Shown one piece after another: positions 17,367-25,565 of a DNA stretch of 64,000 nucleotides; the stretch's first letter is position 1; each line of letters starts with the position of its first letter. The position numbers and the translations under genes were made by a program. This DNA is from Nitrogeniibacter aestuarii. GTDB lineage: Bacteria; Pseudomonadota; Gammaproteobacteria; Burkholderiales; Rhodocyclaceae. The stretch covers positions 4,050,001 to 4,114,000 of the forward strand of contig NZ_CP071321.1 in NCBI RefSeq assembly GCF_017309585.1, given 5' to 3'. The notes under the pieces are model-generated. The model saw only the letters and a program-made list of their open reading frames with translations, had not been told where the DNA came from and ran no database searches.

Positions 17367-17969
17367 ATGAGCACCCTGCTTCAGATTCGATCCAGCCTGT
17401 TTTCCGACCAGGGCCAATCCAGCCAGTTGGCCGATCAGTACGTGGCCCGTTGGCAAGCCGCCCATCCGGAGGGCACCGTGGTAACCCGAGATCTGGCGGC
17501 CAACCCGATTCCGCACCTGACGGCCGAGCGCTTTGGTGCCTTTACCACGCCGGCCGAGCAACGCACTGCCGAGCAGCAGGCCGTAGTGACCGAATCGGAC
17601 GCGCTGATTGCCGAGCTGCGCGCTGCCGATGTGGTGGTGCTGGGCCTGCCGCTGTACAACTTCGGCATGCCCTCGACGCTCAAGGCGTATATCGACCACA
17701 TCGCCCGCGCGGGTGAGACCTTCCGCTACACCGCCAACGGCCCCGAGGGTTTGCTGGGCGGCCGGCAGGTGCGCGTGTTCGCGGCGCGCGGCGGGCTGTA
17801 TGCGGGCACGCCGCTCGACACCCAGAGCAGCTACCTGCGCAACTTCCTGGCCTTTCTGGGCATCACAGACGTGGAGTTCATCTACGCCGAGGGCCTGGCC
17901 ATGGGCGATGAATCCCGTCAGAACGCCCTGTCGCAAGCACACAGCCGCGTGAGCGCGCTGGCCGTCTGA
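17367..17969 (+). CDS. azoR: FMN-dependent NADH-azoreductase
   Basis: A 200-residue flavodoxin-like quinone/azo reductase. The N-terminal LLQIRSSLFSDQGQSSQLADQYVARW is the FMN-phosphate loop, VVVLGLPLYNFGMPSTLKAYIDHIARAGETFRYT is the family core, and VFAARGGLYAGTPLDTQSSYLRNFLAFLGI the second flavin-binding segment. It reduces quinones and azo compounds with NADH through bound FMN, protecting against electrophilic stress. AAGGAGTGACCCC precedes the start. It is followed 34 bases later by a pirin gene and is probably controlled by the divergent LysR gene. Confidence 0.92.
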   Translation: MSTLLQIRSSLFSDQGQSSQLADQYVARWQAAHPEGTVVTRDLAANPIPHLTAERFGAFTTPAEQRTAEQQAVVTESDALIAELRAADVVVLGLPLYNFGMPSTLKAYIDHIARAGETFRYTANGPEGLLGGRQVRVFAARGGLYAGTPLDTQSSYLRNFLAFLGITDVEFIYAEGLAMGDESRQNALSQAHSRVSALAV

Positions 17970-18003
17970 GGCCGCGACGCGCTCCGCCTCACAGGAGAGA
18001 CAC

Positions 18004-18852
18004 ATGACAACCAGAACCCTTGCCCAACGCATTGTCTCGGCGCCCACGTCGGATGGCGCCGGGGTACGCCTGCGCCGTAGCCTGGGGCAGCACCAGGGCG
18101 CCCGGCTCGACCCCTTCCTGATGCTCGACGAGTTCTCGAGCGACAAGGCCGATGACTACATCGCCGGCTTTCCGTCGCATCCTCATCGGGGCTTCGAGAC
18201 CGTCACCTACATGCTCGACGGCCACATGCTGCATGAAGACCACATGGGCAACCGGGGCGATCTGCTGCCCGGTGGCGCCCAGTGGATGAGCGCGGCGCGC
18301 GGCATCATTCATTCGGAAATGCCCCAGCAGGAGTCGGGCCGCATGCGCGGCTTCCAGTTGTGGATCAACCTGCCCGCGGCGGAAAAGATGAAGGACGCCG
18401 GCTATCGCGACATCCGGCCCGAGGAAATCCCCGAGGCAACGCTGCCGGGCGGCGCTCAGGTGCGGGTGCTGGCGGGGCGCATCGAGACCGCATCCGGCAC
18501 GCTGGAAGGCCCGGTCACGGGCGTGACCACCGAGCCGGTGTATATCGATGTCAGTCTGCCGGCGGGCGGCCGTTTCGAGCATGCCGTACCCGAGGGCCAC
18601 AGCGCGTTCGTGTATGTGTTTGAAGGTCGCGCCGCGATCGGCACGGACACGCTCGACACCCATGCGGCCGGAGTGCTCACGGAGGGCGACCGGGTCGAGA
18701 TGGCCGCCCACGAGGGGCCGGTGCGCTTTCTGCTCATTGCCGGGCGGCCGATCAGGGAGCCGGTGGTGCAGTACGGCCCCTTCGTGATGAACACCCGCGA
18801 GGAGATCGAGCAGGCACTGGCGGATTACCAGTCGGGGCGGCTGACAGCCTGA
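18004..18852 (+). CDS. Pirin family protein
   Basis: A 282-residue bicupin. The N-terminal cupin holds the pirin metal site: FPSHPHRGFETVTYMLDG (two His), with further ligands in HEDHMGNRG and SEMPQQ. The C-terminal cupin includes FVYVFEGRAAIG and FLLIAGRPIREPVVQYGPFVMNT. Bacterial pirins bind iron, and some have quercetinase or regulatory activity. Placement 34 bases behind an azoreductase, with AGGAG before ATG 18004, suggests a two-gene electrophile/redox-stress operon. Confidence 0.92.
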   Translation: MTTRTLAQRIVSAPTSDGAGVRLRRSLGQHQGARLDPFLMLDEFSSDKADDYIAGFPSHPHRGFETVTYMLDGHMLHEDHMGNRGDLLPGGAQWMSAARGIIHSEMPQQESGRMRGFQLWINLPAAEKMKDAGYRDIRPEEIPEATLPGGAQVRVLAGRIETASGTLEGPVTGVTTEPVYIDVSLPAGGRFEHAVPEGHSAFVYVFEGRAAIGTDTLDTHAAGVLTEGDRVEMAAHEGPVRFLLIAGRPIREPVVQYGPFVMNTREEIEQALADYQSGRLTA

Positions 18853-18883
18853 GCCTGTCGGCGGCCGTCAGCCCACCCGGGGT

Positions 18884-19930
18884 TCAGCAGCAGGCACCCG
18901 GTGTGCCTGCACGCTGGGCCACGTCGAAGGGCACCGCCTCGCCGCAGCCTTCGAACAGGCCGTAGTGGGTGTCGAAGTTGCCGATGAACTCGAAGTGCGG
19001 CGCAAAGCGGGTGTCGTGCAGCATGCGCCAGGTGTTACCACACACCGGGAAGATGCGGCCGGTGTCGATGCTGTGGTGCTTGTCGAGCACGAAGCGGTGC
19101 GGGTGCTGCGGCACCGTGCCGCGATAGATCACGGCCTGGCCGTAGTCTTCGCAGGCGGTTTCGAGCCCGTCGAGCTTGAAGAGGCGATAGGTGGCCGAAA
19201 AGAAGCGGATGTTGCCGGTACGCTCGGCCAGCGTCGGGTCGGTCACTTCCAGCGGGCGGTCTTCGAGCAGGCGCGGGTCGGCGAAGCCGGCGGCGTGCGA
19301 AAGCCGGTTGAAGTCTTTCCAGTACAGCGCACCACCCAGGCATTCGCCATAGAGCACCGGGTCGTTGCGCACCGCGTCCGGCACGCGGCGATCCGCATAT
19401 ACGTCCGAGAAGTAGAACTCACCGCCCGGCTTGAGCAGGCGAGCGACACCGTCGAGCACCGCCGCCTTGTCGGGGGAAAGATTCACCACGCAGTTGGAGA
19501 CGATCACGTCGAAGCTGCCGGGCTGCAGCTCGAGCGCGTCGAGCTGCTCGATGTAGCCATGCTCGAAGCGCACATTGCTTTTCGCGTAACCGAAGACCTC
19601 GCGGTGAAAATCTTCATGCGCGCGGGCAACCGCCAGTTGCTCGTCGGTCATGTCCACACCGACCACCTCGCCGGCAGGGCCCACCAGTTGCGCCAGCGCA
19701 TACACATCGCGGCCCGAGCCGCAGCCCAGGTCGAGCACGCGGCAGCCTTCGATCTGCGGGGGCGCGACCAGCCCGCAGCCGTAGTAGCGGCTGAGCACTT
19801 CCGGGTGAATCTTCGCGAGCAGCGGCTTGAGCCATTCGGGGATGAGGGTGATGTCGCAACACGCGGTGGTCTTGAGGTCGTCGCTGCTGCTCAGTTGCTT
19901 GCCGTAGTAATCCTGAACGATGTCGTGCAT
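18884..19930 (-). CDS. arsM: Arsenite methyltransferase-like SAM-dependent methyltransferase
   Basis: A 348-residue protein read from MHDIVQDYYG; a longer frame to 19972 is not needed. The Rossmann SAM motif is VLDLGCGSGRDVY (residues about 65-77). Four cysteines characteristic of ArsM are present at C24 or C25, C52 (YYGCGL), C147 (SNCVVNLS) and C197 (YGECLGG). Their spacings (28 between the first pair, 50 between the last) match known ArsM proteins. ArsM methylates As(III) stepwise to volatile species. The C-terminal CC and the AGTPGACC tail add possible metal thiols. No ars operon neighbours are visible, so the symbol is a family-based assignment. Confidence 0.75.
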   Translation of the reverse strand: MHDIVQDYYGKQLSSSDDLKTTACCDITLIPEWLKPLLAKIHPEVLSRYYGCGLVAPPQIEGCRVLDLGCGSGRDVYALAQLVGPAGEVVGVDMTDEQLAVARAHEDFHREVFGYAKSNVRFEHGYIEQLDALELQPGSFDVIVSNCVVNLSPDKAAVLDGVARLLKPGGEFYFSDVYADRRVPDAVRNDPVLYGECLGGALYWKDFNRLSHAAGFADPRLLEDRPLEVTDPTLAERTGNIRFFSATYRLFKLDGLETACEDYGQAVIYRGTVPQHPHRFVLDKHHSIDTGRIFPVCGNTWRMLHDTRFAPHFEFIGNFDTHYGLFEGCGEAVPFDVAQRAGTPGACC

Positions 19931-20005
19931 GAATGCTGTCCTGTGGGTGACTTCAGTGTTTGACCCCGCCAAGGCGCCACGCCTTACATCGGCCCGCCCC
20001 GATCA

Positions 20006-20617
20006 TCACTTTTTCCGGGCCCGGTGGGCGGCGGCCTTGGCGCGGTTGCCGCACACCGCCATGGAGCACCAGCGGCGCTTCTGGTTCTTGCTGGTGTCGA
20101 CAAACCACAGCGTGCACGGCGGCCATTCGCAGTTCTTCACGCTCACGAGCTGATCCGACGCAATCAGTTCGGCCATCTGCGCCGCCAGCGGTGCGAGCAG
20201 ATGCTCCGGCCGGCTGAAGCTGGCCTGCCAGTGCAGATGCACATGCGATCCCACGGCCTCGATGACACGCACCTGCTTGTCGCGGGCGAGCCAGCGGTTG
20301 AGCGGCTCGAGCTCGTCGATGGCGCTGGCAGGAAAGGGGTCACCGGCATATCGGGTGATGAGGTCGCGGTACCACTCGCGTAGTTGCCGGGCCTGAGTGG
20401 CGAGCTTGTCGAGCACGTCCTCGCCCGCCTCGCTCGCAACGCGCTCGATCACATCGTCGTCCACCAATCCCGCCGCCCGCAGCCAGTCGAGCAGCCCGGC
20501 GCCATCGCCCCACCACTCGATCTCGTTGCCCCACGGCGCGCAACGGCTGTTGAGCGCATCGAGCGCCGGATGCTCGGCCACCAGAAACGGCGCCGGCTTT
20601 TCCTGACCCGCCTCCAT
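20006..20617 (-). CDS. CGNR zinc-finger (ABATE domain) transcriptional regulator
   Basis: A 203-residue protein. The N-terminal ABATE-like region begins around FLVAEHPALDALNSR. The C-terminal CGNR zinc finger has NCEWPPCTLWFVD, then RRWCSMAVCGNRAKAAAHRAR, giving four Cys ligands. Start ATG 20617 (MEAGQEKP) is chosen because AAGGA lies about 8 bases upstream; ATGs at 20623 and 20632 are also in frame. It is divergent from the second azoreductase gene, so it is a candidate regulator of that gene and the tautomerase behind it. Confidence 0.82.
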   Translation of the reverse strand: MEAGQEKPAPFLVAEHPALDALNSRCAPWGNEIEWWGDGAGLLDWLRAAGLVDDDVIERVASEAGEDVLDKLATQARQLREWYRDLITRYAGDPFPASAIDELEPLNRWLARDKQVRVIEAVGSHVHLHWQASFSRPEHLLAPLAAQMAELIASDQLVSVKNCEWPPCTLWFVDTSKNQKRRWCSMAVCGNRAKAAAHRARKK

Positions 20618-20739
20618 CGTCATTCCTTTCATGAAACCGAAACAAGAATAACCATCAAAAAACATGTTGACAAGTTACCAATACCCACAATAACTTGTTA
20701 ACAGCGATTTTGCTGGTTACTTTTATTCAGGAGTTCATC

Positions 20740-21372
20740 ATGACTCGTTTGCTGCACATCATTGCCTCGCCCCGCGACGAGGCCTCCCATTCCAACACCC
20801 TCGCCAAGGCCTATCTGGAAACGCGCCGCAAGGTCGATCCGGGGGTGACGGTGGACACCATTCACCTGTGGCATGCCAAGCTGCCGGAGTTCGACGGCGA
20901 CAAGGCCGCCGCCAAGATGACCTTCTTCGGGGTCGGGTCCATGGACGACACCCGCCAGAGCGCGTGGGACCAGATCGTGGACATCACCGAGCGCTTCCGC
21001 CAGGCGGACGAATACGTGTTTGCGGTGCCCATGTGGAACGGCGGCGTGCCCTACAAGCTCAAGCAGTACATCGACCTCATCACCCAGCCCGGGCTACTGT
21101 TCGGCTTCGACCCGGAGCGCGGCTACTTCGGTCTGCTGGAAAACAAGCGGGCCACGGTGTTCTACACCGCCGGCGTCTTCGCCCCAGGCGTCGAATCCAA
21201 GTACGGAGAAGACTTCCACTCCACCTATCTGAACTGGTGGCTCAAGACCATTGGCGTCAATGACATCGATGCCGTGCGTCTTCAGCCCTCTTTGCTGACA
21301 GCTGACCCCGCCGGCGACCAGGCCGCGGCCGTCAAGCGCGCGGAAAACCTCGCGACCACGCGATTTCAATAA
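20740..21372 (+). CDS. FMN-dependent NADH-azoreductase (second copy)
   Basis: A 210-residue flavodoxin-like reductase starting at MTRLLHIIASPRDEASHS, with CAGGAG before ATG 20740. The core EYVFAVPMWNGGVPYKLKQYIDLITQPGLLF is the AzoR family segment, and VFYTAGVFAPG is the second flavin loop. It is distinct from the azoreductase at 17.4 kb, with only motif-level similarity. It is followed 21 bases later by a tautomerase gene and divergent from a CGNR regulator, suggesting an inducible detoxification operon. Confidence 0.9.
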   Translation: MTRLLHIIASPRDEASHSNTLAKAYLETRRKVDPGVTVDTIHLWHAKLPEFDGDKAAAKMTFFGVGSMDDTRQSAWDQIVDITERFRQADEYVFAVPMWNGGVPYKLKQYIDLITQPGLLFGFDPERGYFGLLENKRATVFYTAGVFAPGVESKYGEDFHSTYLNWWLKTIGVNDIDAVRLQPSLLTADPAGDQAAAVKRAENLATTRFQ

Positions 21373-21393
21373 TCCCAATCAAAGGAGCACACC

Positions 21394-21609
21394 ATGCCCA
21401 TCATCGACATCAAGGTCTTCAAGGACGAACTGAGCCCGGAGCAGTCCCGGGCACTCATTGCGCGCATCACCGATGCGGTCACCGAAGTGACCAGCGAAAA
21501 ACTCAGGGAGGTCACCTGGGTGACCATGACCGAAGTGAAGGACGGTCACTGGGGCGTCGGCGGCAAGGCCATCGGCCTGCCCGATGTGAAGGCCATGATC
21601 GCCAGCTGA
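21394..21609 (+). CDS. 4-oxalocrotonate tautomerase family protein
   Basis: A 71-residue subunit. After Met removal the catalytic Pro-1 is exposed (PIIDIKVFKDELSPEQ), followed by the typical helix RALIARITDAVTEVT and strand EVTWVTMTEV. It probably forms a hexamer and isomerises enol/keto compounds or dehalogenates small substrates; the physiological substrate is unknown. AAAGGAG precedes ATG 21394. It is co-directional with the azoreductase 21 bases upstream. Confidence 0.88.
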   Translation: MPIIDIKVFKDELSPEQSRALIARITDAVTEVTSEKLREVTWVTMTEVKDGHWGVGGKAIGLPDVKAMIAS

Positions 21610-21630
21610 GGCGGGCATGGCGTCGGGTCG

Positions 21631-22008
21631 TCAGAGGCGGCCCGACACCCGCATGCCTTCCAGTCGCAGGGCAATGGCCTGCTCGATGTCGTTCAGTTGC
21701 GAGCGGATGCGCGCGGCCTCGGCCGGGTCGGTCGTGTGTTCGAGTGCGTCTCGCAGTTCGGCCCGTTTGCGGAACATGAAGATCTCGGGCGGGACCGCAT
21801 CGGCATTGCGCAGCACCTTGAAGGGCATGCGGAACTCGCCCGGCGTTTCAACAAAGCCGTCGGCCTTCATGGGCTTGCCGAAGCTCTCGGCACTCTGGAT
21901 TTCACCCGTCTCGTACGCGCGGGCGATGAGCTTGCCGATTTCGTCGTCCTGCGTCTGGATCAGCAGGTCACGTTTCTTGCGGCGCTCGGATTCGGCAGGA
22001 TCGGTCAT
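21631..22008 (-). CDS. DUF1992 (DnaJ-subfamily C28-like) protein
   Basis: A 125-residue protein from MTDPAESERRKKRD. DEIGKLIARAYETGEIQSAES..GKPMK followed by FRMPFKVLRNADAVPPEIFMFRKRAELRDAL matches the conserved DUF1992 core. The C-terminus is a helical segment with LNDIEQAIALRLEGM. Its function is unknown. The start has no good ribosome-binding site, and a longer frame reaches 22101. It is convergent with the tautomerase gene; a small inverted repeat near 21622-21646 may serve as a shared terminator. Confidence 0.72.
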   Translation of the reverse strand: MTDPAESERRKKRDLLIQTQDDEIGKLIARAYETGEIQSAESFGKPMKADGFVETPGEFRMPFKVLRNADAVPPEIFMFRKRAELRDALEHTTDPAEAARIRSQLNDIEQAIALRLEGMRVSGRL

Positions 22009-22194
22009 AAGGGCGTCCAGACGGGCGTTGACGGAAATTATGACCCCCCAGTGGGGCGTGATGGTTCCCCGGTCGCCGCCCTGCCGCCCGTAAAATGACA
22101 ATTAAATTGTTGATAACGAAGCTTAAAGTTCTGCGAACGAACGGTCGATAGCGCTCCTAGAGAATTAATAAAATTCCAAAGGGAGACACTCCGC

Positions 22195-23889
22195 ATGTTC
22201 ACGCTCACCCAAGGCATGAACCTGCGCCATCAGTTTGCACTGCTGAGCGCACTTGCCTCTTTAATCCCCATCGCTCTCATCGTTGCCATCGTCAATGCGC
22301 TTGGCACCCCCCTGAACGCAACCGCCCATGCCCTGCTCTGGCCGACGGCCGTGGGCACCGTCTGGCTGTTCAGTTTCTTGATTGCCGGCGCCCTGCTCAA
22401 ACCCCTGGACAGCCTCAGCGAACACCTGGCGCGCGTCGAAATGGGGGATCTGCAGACGCCATTGCGCCTGCCCGGTTCGCTACAGGACAGGGCCGAGGCC
22501 AGCGTGCGCGAATACCAGCAGGGACTCACGCGTCGCCTCGAAGCCATCGCGGGCGACTTCCAGTCCATGTTCAAGGCGCCCTTCACCATGAAGCAGGACA
22601 CACAGGTCCAGCTGGGCGGGCTTCGCGTGCCAGAGCTGTGGTCTGGCTCGTCACAGCTCTCGGGCAACAATCAGTCACTCGAGTCCTTCACCGCGCGCAC
22701 CGGCTGCCCGACCACGGTCTTCATCAAACTCGGCAAGGAGTTCGTCCGCGTGGCGACCACCTTGCAAAATGCCGAGGGCAACAAGGTGGTGGGCACCCCA
22801 CTGGGTATTTTCCACCCGGCCTATGCGCCACTCACCGAGCAGCGCGAGTATGTCGGCCCGGCGCAGCTGTTCGGCCGCAACTATGCGACCAAATACACCC
22901 CCATCAAGGACGCCAGCGGCGAGGTGGTGGCGGCGCTGTTCGTGGGCGTGCATGCCGACGGCGACGTCACCGGCAACCAGCTGGTGCGCATGGCCATCGC
23001 GCTGTCGTCGCTCACCGGCAAATATGTGCGCCTGCTCTCGCGCATCAAGAACTCGTCGGGCATGTCCACCGATGCGGCCGGCAAGCTCGGCAGCAATATC
23101 GAACAGACACGCCAGATCGTCCAGAACCAGCAGGCCCAGGCCGTGGAAGCGGTGCAACTGATGGAACAGCTGCAGTCGCGTGCGGACAAGCTCTACGAAA
23201 ACTCCGTGCAGGCGTCCGAACTGGCGGCGCGCGCCGATGCCGAATCCACCAACAACCGGGCCACCATCGACTCGGTGCAGGCAATGTTCAGGTCCCTGAC
23301 CGAATACGCCGAGGAAACCCTGGCGGTGGTGCATCAACTGGTCGAGGAGTGCGAACAGATGAGCGGCATTACCGAGGCCATCAACCGGCTCACCGAGCAG
23401 ACCAACCTGTTGGCACTCAATGCCGCCATCGAGGCGGCCCGCGCCGGCGAGGCCGGTCGCGGCTTCGCCGTGGTGGCCGACGAGGTGCGCAACCTCGCCA
23501 ACCAGACCAAGGAGTCGGCGGGCGGCATCATGCACAACATCCAGAACGTGCAGGCCAAAGCCAAGGCGACCGACCAGATCATGTCGAAGCAGCGCGACCA
23601 GGTGACCGCCGGCGTGGCTCAGGTTCGCCAGGCGGGCGAGGCGATGACCTTCATTACCGACTTCGTCCACGACATCAGCCAGTACAACAAGAACAACGCC
23701 ACCTTCTCGTCCGAGCAGTCGGACCTGGTGCGCCACATGAAAACCAACGCGAATGCACTGGCCGACATGGTCAGCCAGATCGTTCAGGGCAATGACGACA
23801 TCGAGGACTCGGCCTCGCGCATGGGCGAGATATCGCATCAGCTCAATTCCATCGCCAACCAGTTCCGGGTGGGCGCGGCGAGTCACTGA
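22195..23889 (+). CDS. Methyl-accepting chemotaxis protein with a probably cytoplasmic Cache domain
   Basis: A 564-residue chemoreceptor. Two hydrophobic spans (residues about 15-38 and 47-69) are separated by only about 8 residues. After them come a HAMP-like stretch (KPLDSLSEHLARVEMGDLQ) and a Cache_3/Cache_2-type ligand domain (residues about 135-265), with LGGLRVPELWSG, TGCPTTVFIKLGKEFVRVATTL, HPAYAPL, PAQLFGRNYATKYTPI and VAALFVGVHADG. No membrane span follows the Cache domain; the MCP signalling hairpin (TEQTNLLALNAAIEAARAGEAGRG) comes next. The sensor therefore appears to face the cytoplasm. GGGAG lies upstream of ATG 22195. Confidence 0.9.
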   Translation: MFTLTQGMNLRHQFALLSALASLIPIALIVAIVNALGTPLNATAHALLWPTAVGTVWLFSFLIAGALLKPLDSLSEHLARVEMGDLQTPLRLPGSLQDRAEASVREYQQGLTRRLEAIAGDFQSMFKAPFTMKQDTQVQLGGLRVPELWSGSSQLSGNNQSLESFTARTGCPTTVFIKLGKEFVRVATTLQNAEGNKVVGTPLGIFHPAYAPLTEQREYVGPAQLFGRNYATKYTPIKDASGEVVAALFVGVHADGDVTGNQLVRMAIALSSLTGKYVRLLSRIKNSSGMSTDAAGKLGSNIEQTRQIVQNQQAQAVEAVQLMEQLQSRADKLYENSVQASELAARADAESTNNRATIDSVQAMFRSLTEYAEETLAVVHQLVEECEQMSGITEAINRLTEQTNLLALNAAIEAARAGEAGRGFAVVADEVRNLANQTKESAGGIMHNIQNVQAKAKATDQIMSKQRDQVTAGVAQVRQAGEAMTFITDFVHDISQYNKNNATFSSEQSDLVRHMKTNANALADMVSQIVQGNDDIEDSASRMGEISHQLNSIANQFRVGAASH

Positions 23890-24087
23890 TTTTTTCACGC
23901 AGTACGCGAACCGGTCAGGCGCTGGCCGGTCCGAATACAGGTAGGGTCGCCGCGCGTCCCGCGTGGCGACCGCTCAGGTCATTTCAACCTGGAGATGACC
24001 GTTGCGCACGTGGCGGCACTCGCACGCACGGTGTCGCGCCGCCAGCGCTCCTCGGTCGTTCCCGGGATCAACCCAGGAGGGACCACC

Positions 24088-24678
24088 ATGAACGACTCAA
24101 CCCACCGTCTTCAGAACGTACGCCTCGGCGATGTCCGCTATCAGGTGCCGGAGCCCGGCATGCCCCGCCATGTGGATGCGCGCTCGTCGGCCATCGAAGT
24201 CATGACCGACCTGCACCGCGTCCCCGCCGCCACCGTCTCGGCCTCAATGCCTTTGGACATGACCCGTCAGGCCATGATCCTGCGCGGCGTGCGCATGCTG
24301 CTGGTGGTCGACACCGAGCGCGCGGTCAAGGGGCTCATCACCGCCAGCGACCTGCTCGGCGAGCAACCCGTGACCATCTCCCAGGCCCGCGGCATCAAGC
24401 CCTCGGAACTGACCGTGGGTGACATCATGACGCCGGTGGCCCAGATCGAAGCCTTCCGCTTGCATGACGTCCTCAAATCCAGCGTGGGCGAAATCGTCAC
24501 CGCCCTCAAGCAGATGGGTCGCCAGCACGCCCTCGTGATCGAAAGTCATGCCGGCGAAACGCCCAGCATCCGCGGCATTTTCTCGGCATCGCAGATTGCC
24601 CGTCAGATGGGCATCCCGCCGTTCGTGGATGAACTGGCGCGCACGTTTGCGGAGATCGAGGCGGCCGTCGGCGCCTGA
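24088..24678 (+). CDS. CBS-pair domain protein
   Basis: A 196-residue protein starting at MNDSTHRLQNV with CCAGGAGGGACCACC upstream. Two CBS motifs are visible: residues about 45-95 (AATVSASMPLDMTRQAMILRGVRMLLVVD, then GLITASDLLG) and about 110-175 (VGDIMTPVAQIEA, then IVTALKQMGRQHALVIE, then IRGIFSASQIARQMG). CBS pairs bind adenosyl nucleotides and act as energy or ionic sensors. No enzymatic domain is attached. It follows the chemoreceptor by about 200 bases. Confidence 0.85.
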   Translation: MNDSTHRLQNVRLGDVRYQVPEPGMPRHVDARSSAIEVMTDLHRVPAATVSASMPLDMTRQAMILRGVRMLLVVDTERAVKGLITASDLLGEQPVTISQARGIKPSELTVGDIMTPVAQIEAFRLHDVLKSSVGEIVTALKQMGRQHALVIESHAGETPSIRGIFSASQIARQMGIPPFVDELARTFAEIEAAVGA

Positions 24679-24767
24679 GTCGAGCGGGTCGCCGCCTGCC
24701 CGCTCCCCTGAACGGCCACGCTGATCGCCCACGTTGGCGCGGTCCGCCTGTGACCGCGCCTCGAGCT

Positions 24768-25388
24768 TTACTGCGCCGACGTGCGCTCCAGTTCGAATTC
24801 GGCGCACGGACTCACCGCGCCGGTGGCGCATTCGAAGGTGAGTTTACGGAATTTGAGCGTATTGGCTGCGCTCCAGCGCACGTCAGCCGGGCCCCAGTCC
24901 GGCGTCTGCACCTTGTGGACGAGTGTCAGATCGCCATCCACATAGCGATGGATTTCGAGCACATTGGGGTCGTAGTCGGCTTCAACGTCCTGCTGTGCCA
25001 TGGCCACCAGGTCGCCCTCGGGGGCAAACAGGGGGTATCCGCTCAGGGTCCGATACGCGCCGGAGCGAAGATCAAGCCAGCCGAATCGCCCGCCCTCGGC
25101 CGTCTGCTCGAACACCACCAGGAGTCGGCGGTCCGCCAGCAGTTCGATCGCCACGTAGGTGACACTGCCCGCCTCGAGCACCCGAGCATGTCCGTTGTCG
25201 AGCGTCACGCGCAAGGCGCCGGTCGCGTTGCGTTCAACCGGCGCATCCAGTTGCGCTTCGAGCTGGCGCGCGCAGTCGAGCGAGTTCGACAGGGCCGGGC
25301 ACTCGAATTTGCCCTGAACCGCGCTGAACTGTCCGGCGGTACACACGGCAGACATCAGGCTCAGCCACATGGTCAGCAGGATCTTCAT
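24768..25388 (-). CDS. Exported hypothetical protein
   Basis: A 206-residue protein with a signal peptide (MKILLTMWLSLMSAVCTAG). The mature part is predicted to be mostly beta strands (for example VTYVAIELLADRRLLVVFEQ and FGWLDLRSGAYRTLSG) and has four Cys that could form disulfides (FECP, LDCAR, FECATG, SPCAEF). No family is recognised. It is convergent with the CBS gene and has its own promoter region of about 120 bases upstream. Confidence 0.65.
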   Translation of the reverse strand: MKILLTMWLSLMSAVCTAGQFSAVQGKFECPALSNSLDCARQLEAQLDAPVERNATGALRVTLDNGHARVLEAGSVTYVAIELLADRRLLVVFEQTAEGGRFGWLDLRSGAYRTLSGYPLFAPEGDLVAMAQQDVEADYDPNVLEIHRYVDGDLTLVHKVQTPDWGPADVRWSAANTLKFRKLTFECATGAVSPCAEFELERTSAQ

Positions 25389-25513
25389 GGTCGGACCTCG
25401 TGATCAGCTTGTCATCATCGCCGGGGTCACCGGCAGCACACCTGCACTGTAGCGTTCGCCCGTGCGCGCGCCCATGGGGCATCCACCCCATCCTGGCGCA
25501 TCACCACGCAAAA

Positions 25514-25545
25514 AACCGGCTCGCGGGAACCCCCGCGAGCCGGTT
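25514..25545 (-). terminator. Rho-independent terminator of the metalloprotease gene
   Basis: Perfect 14-base arms (AACCGGCTCGCGGG / CCCGCGAGCCGGTT) around a 4-base loop, followed on the minus strand by a T-run (TTTTT). It lies about 20 bases beyond the metalloprotease stop. Confidence 0.9.
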
Positions 25546-25565
25546 CAAGAGGCCTTGGGGCCGGA

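Noticed and set aside
23910..23930. Terminator after the chemoreceptor gene at 23889
   Set aside because: ACCGGTCAG / CTGGCCGGT hairpin is present, but with a G-T pair and no T-run; not strong enough to annotate.
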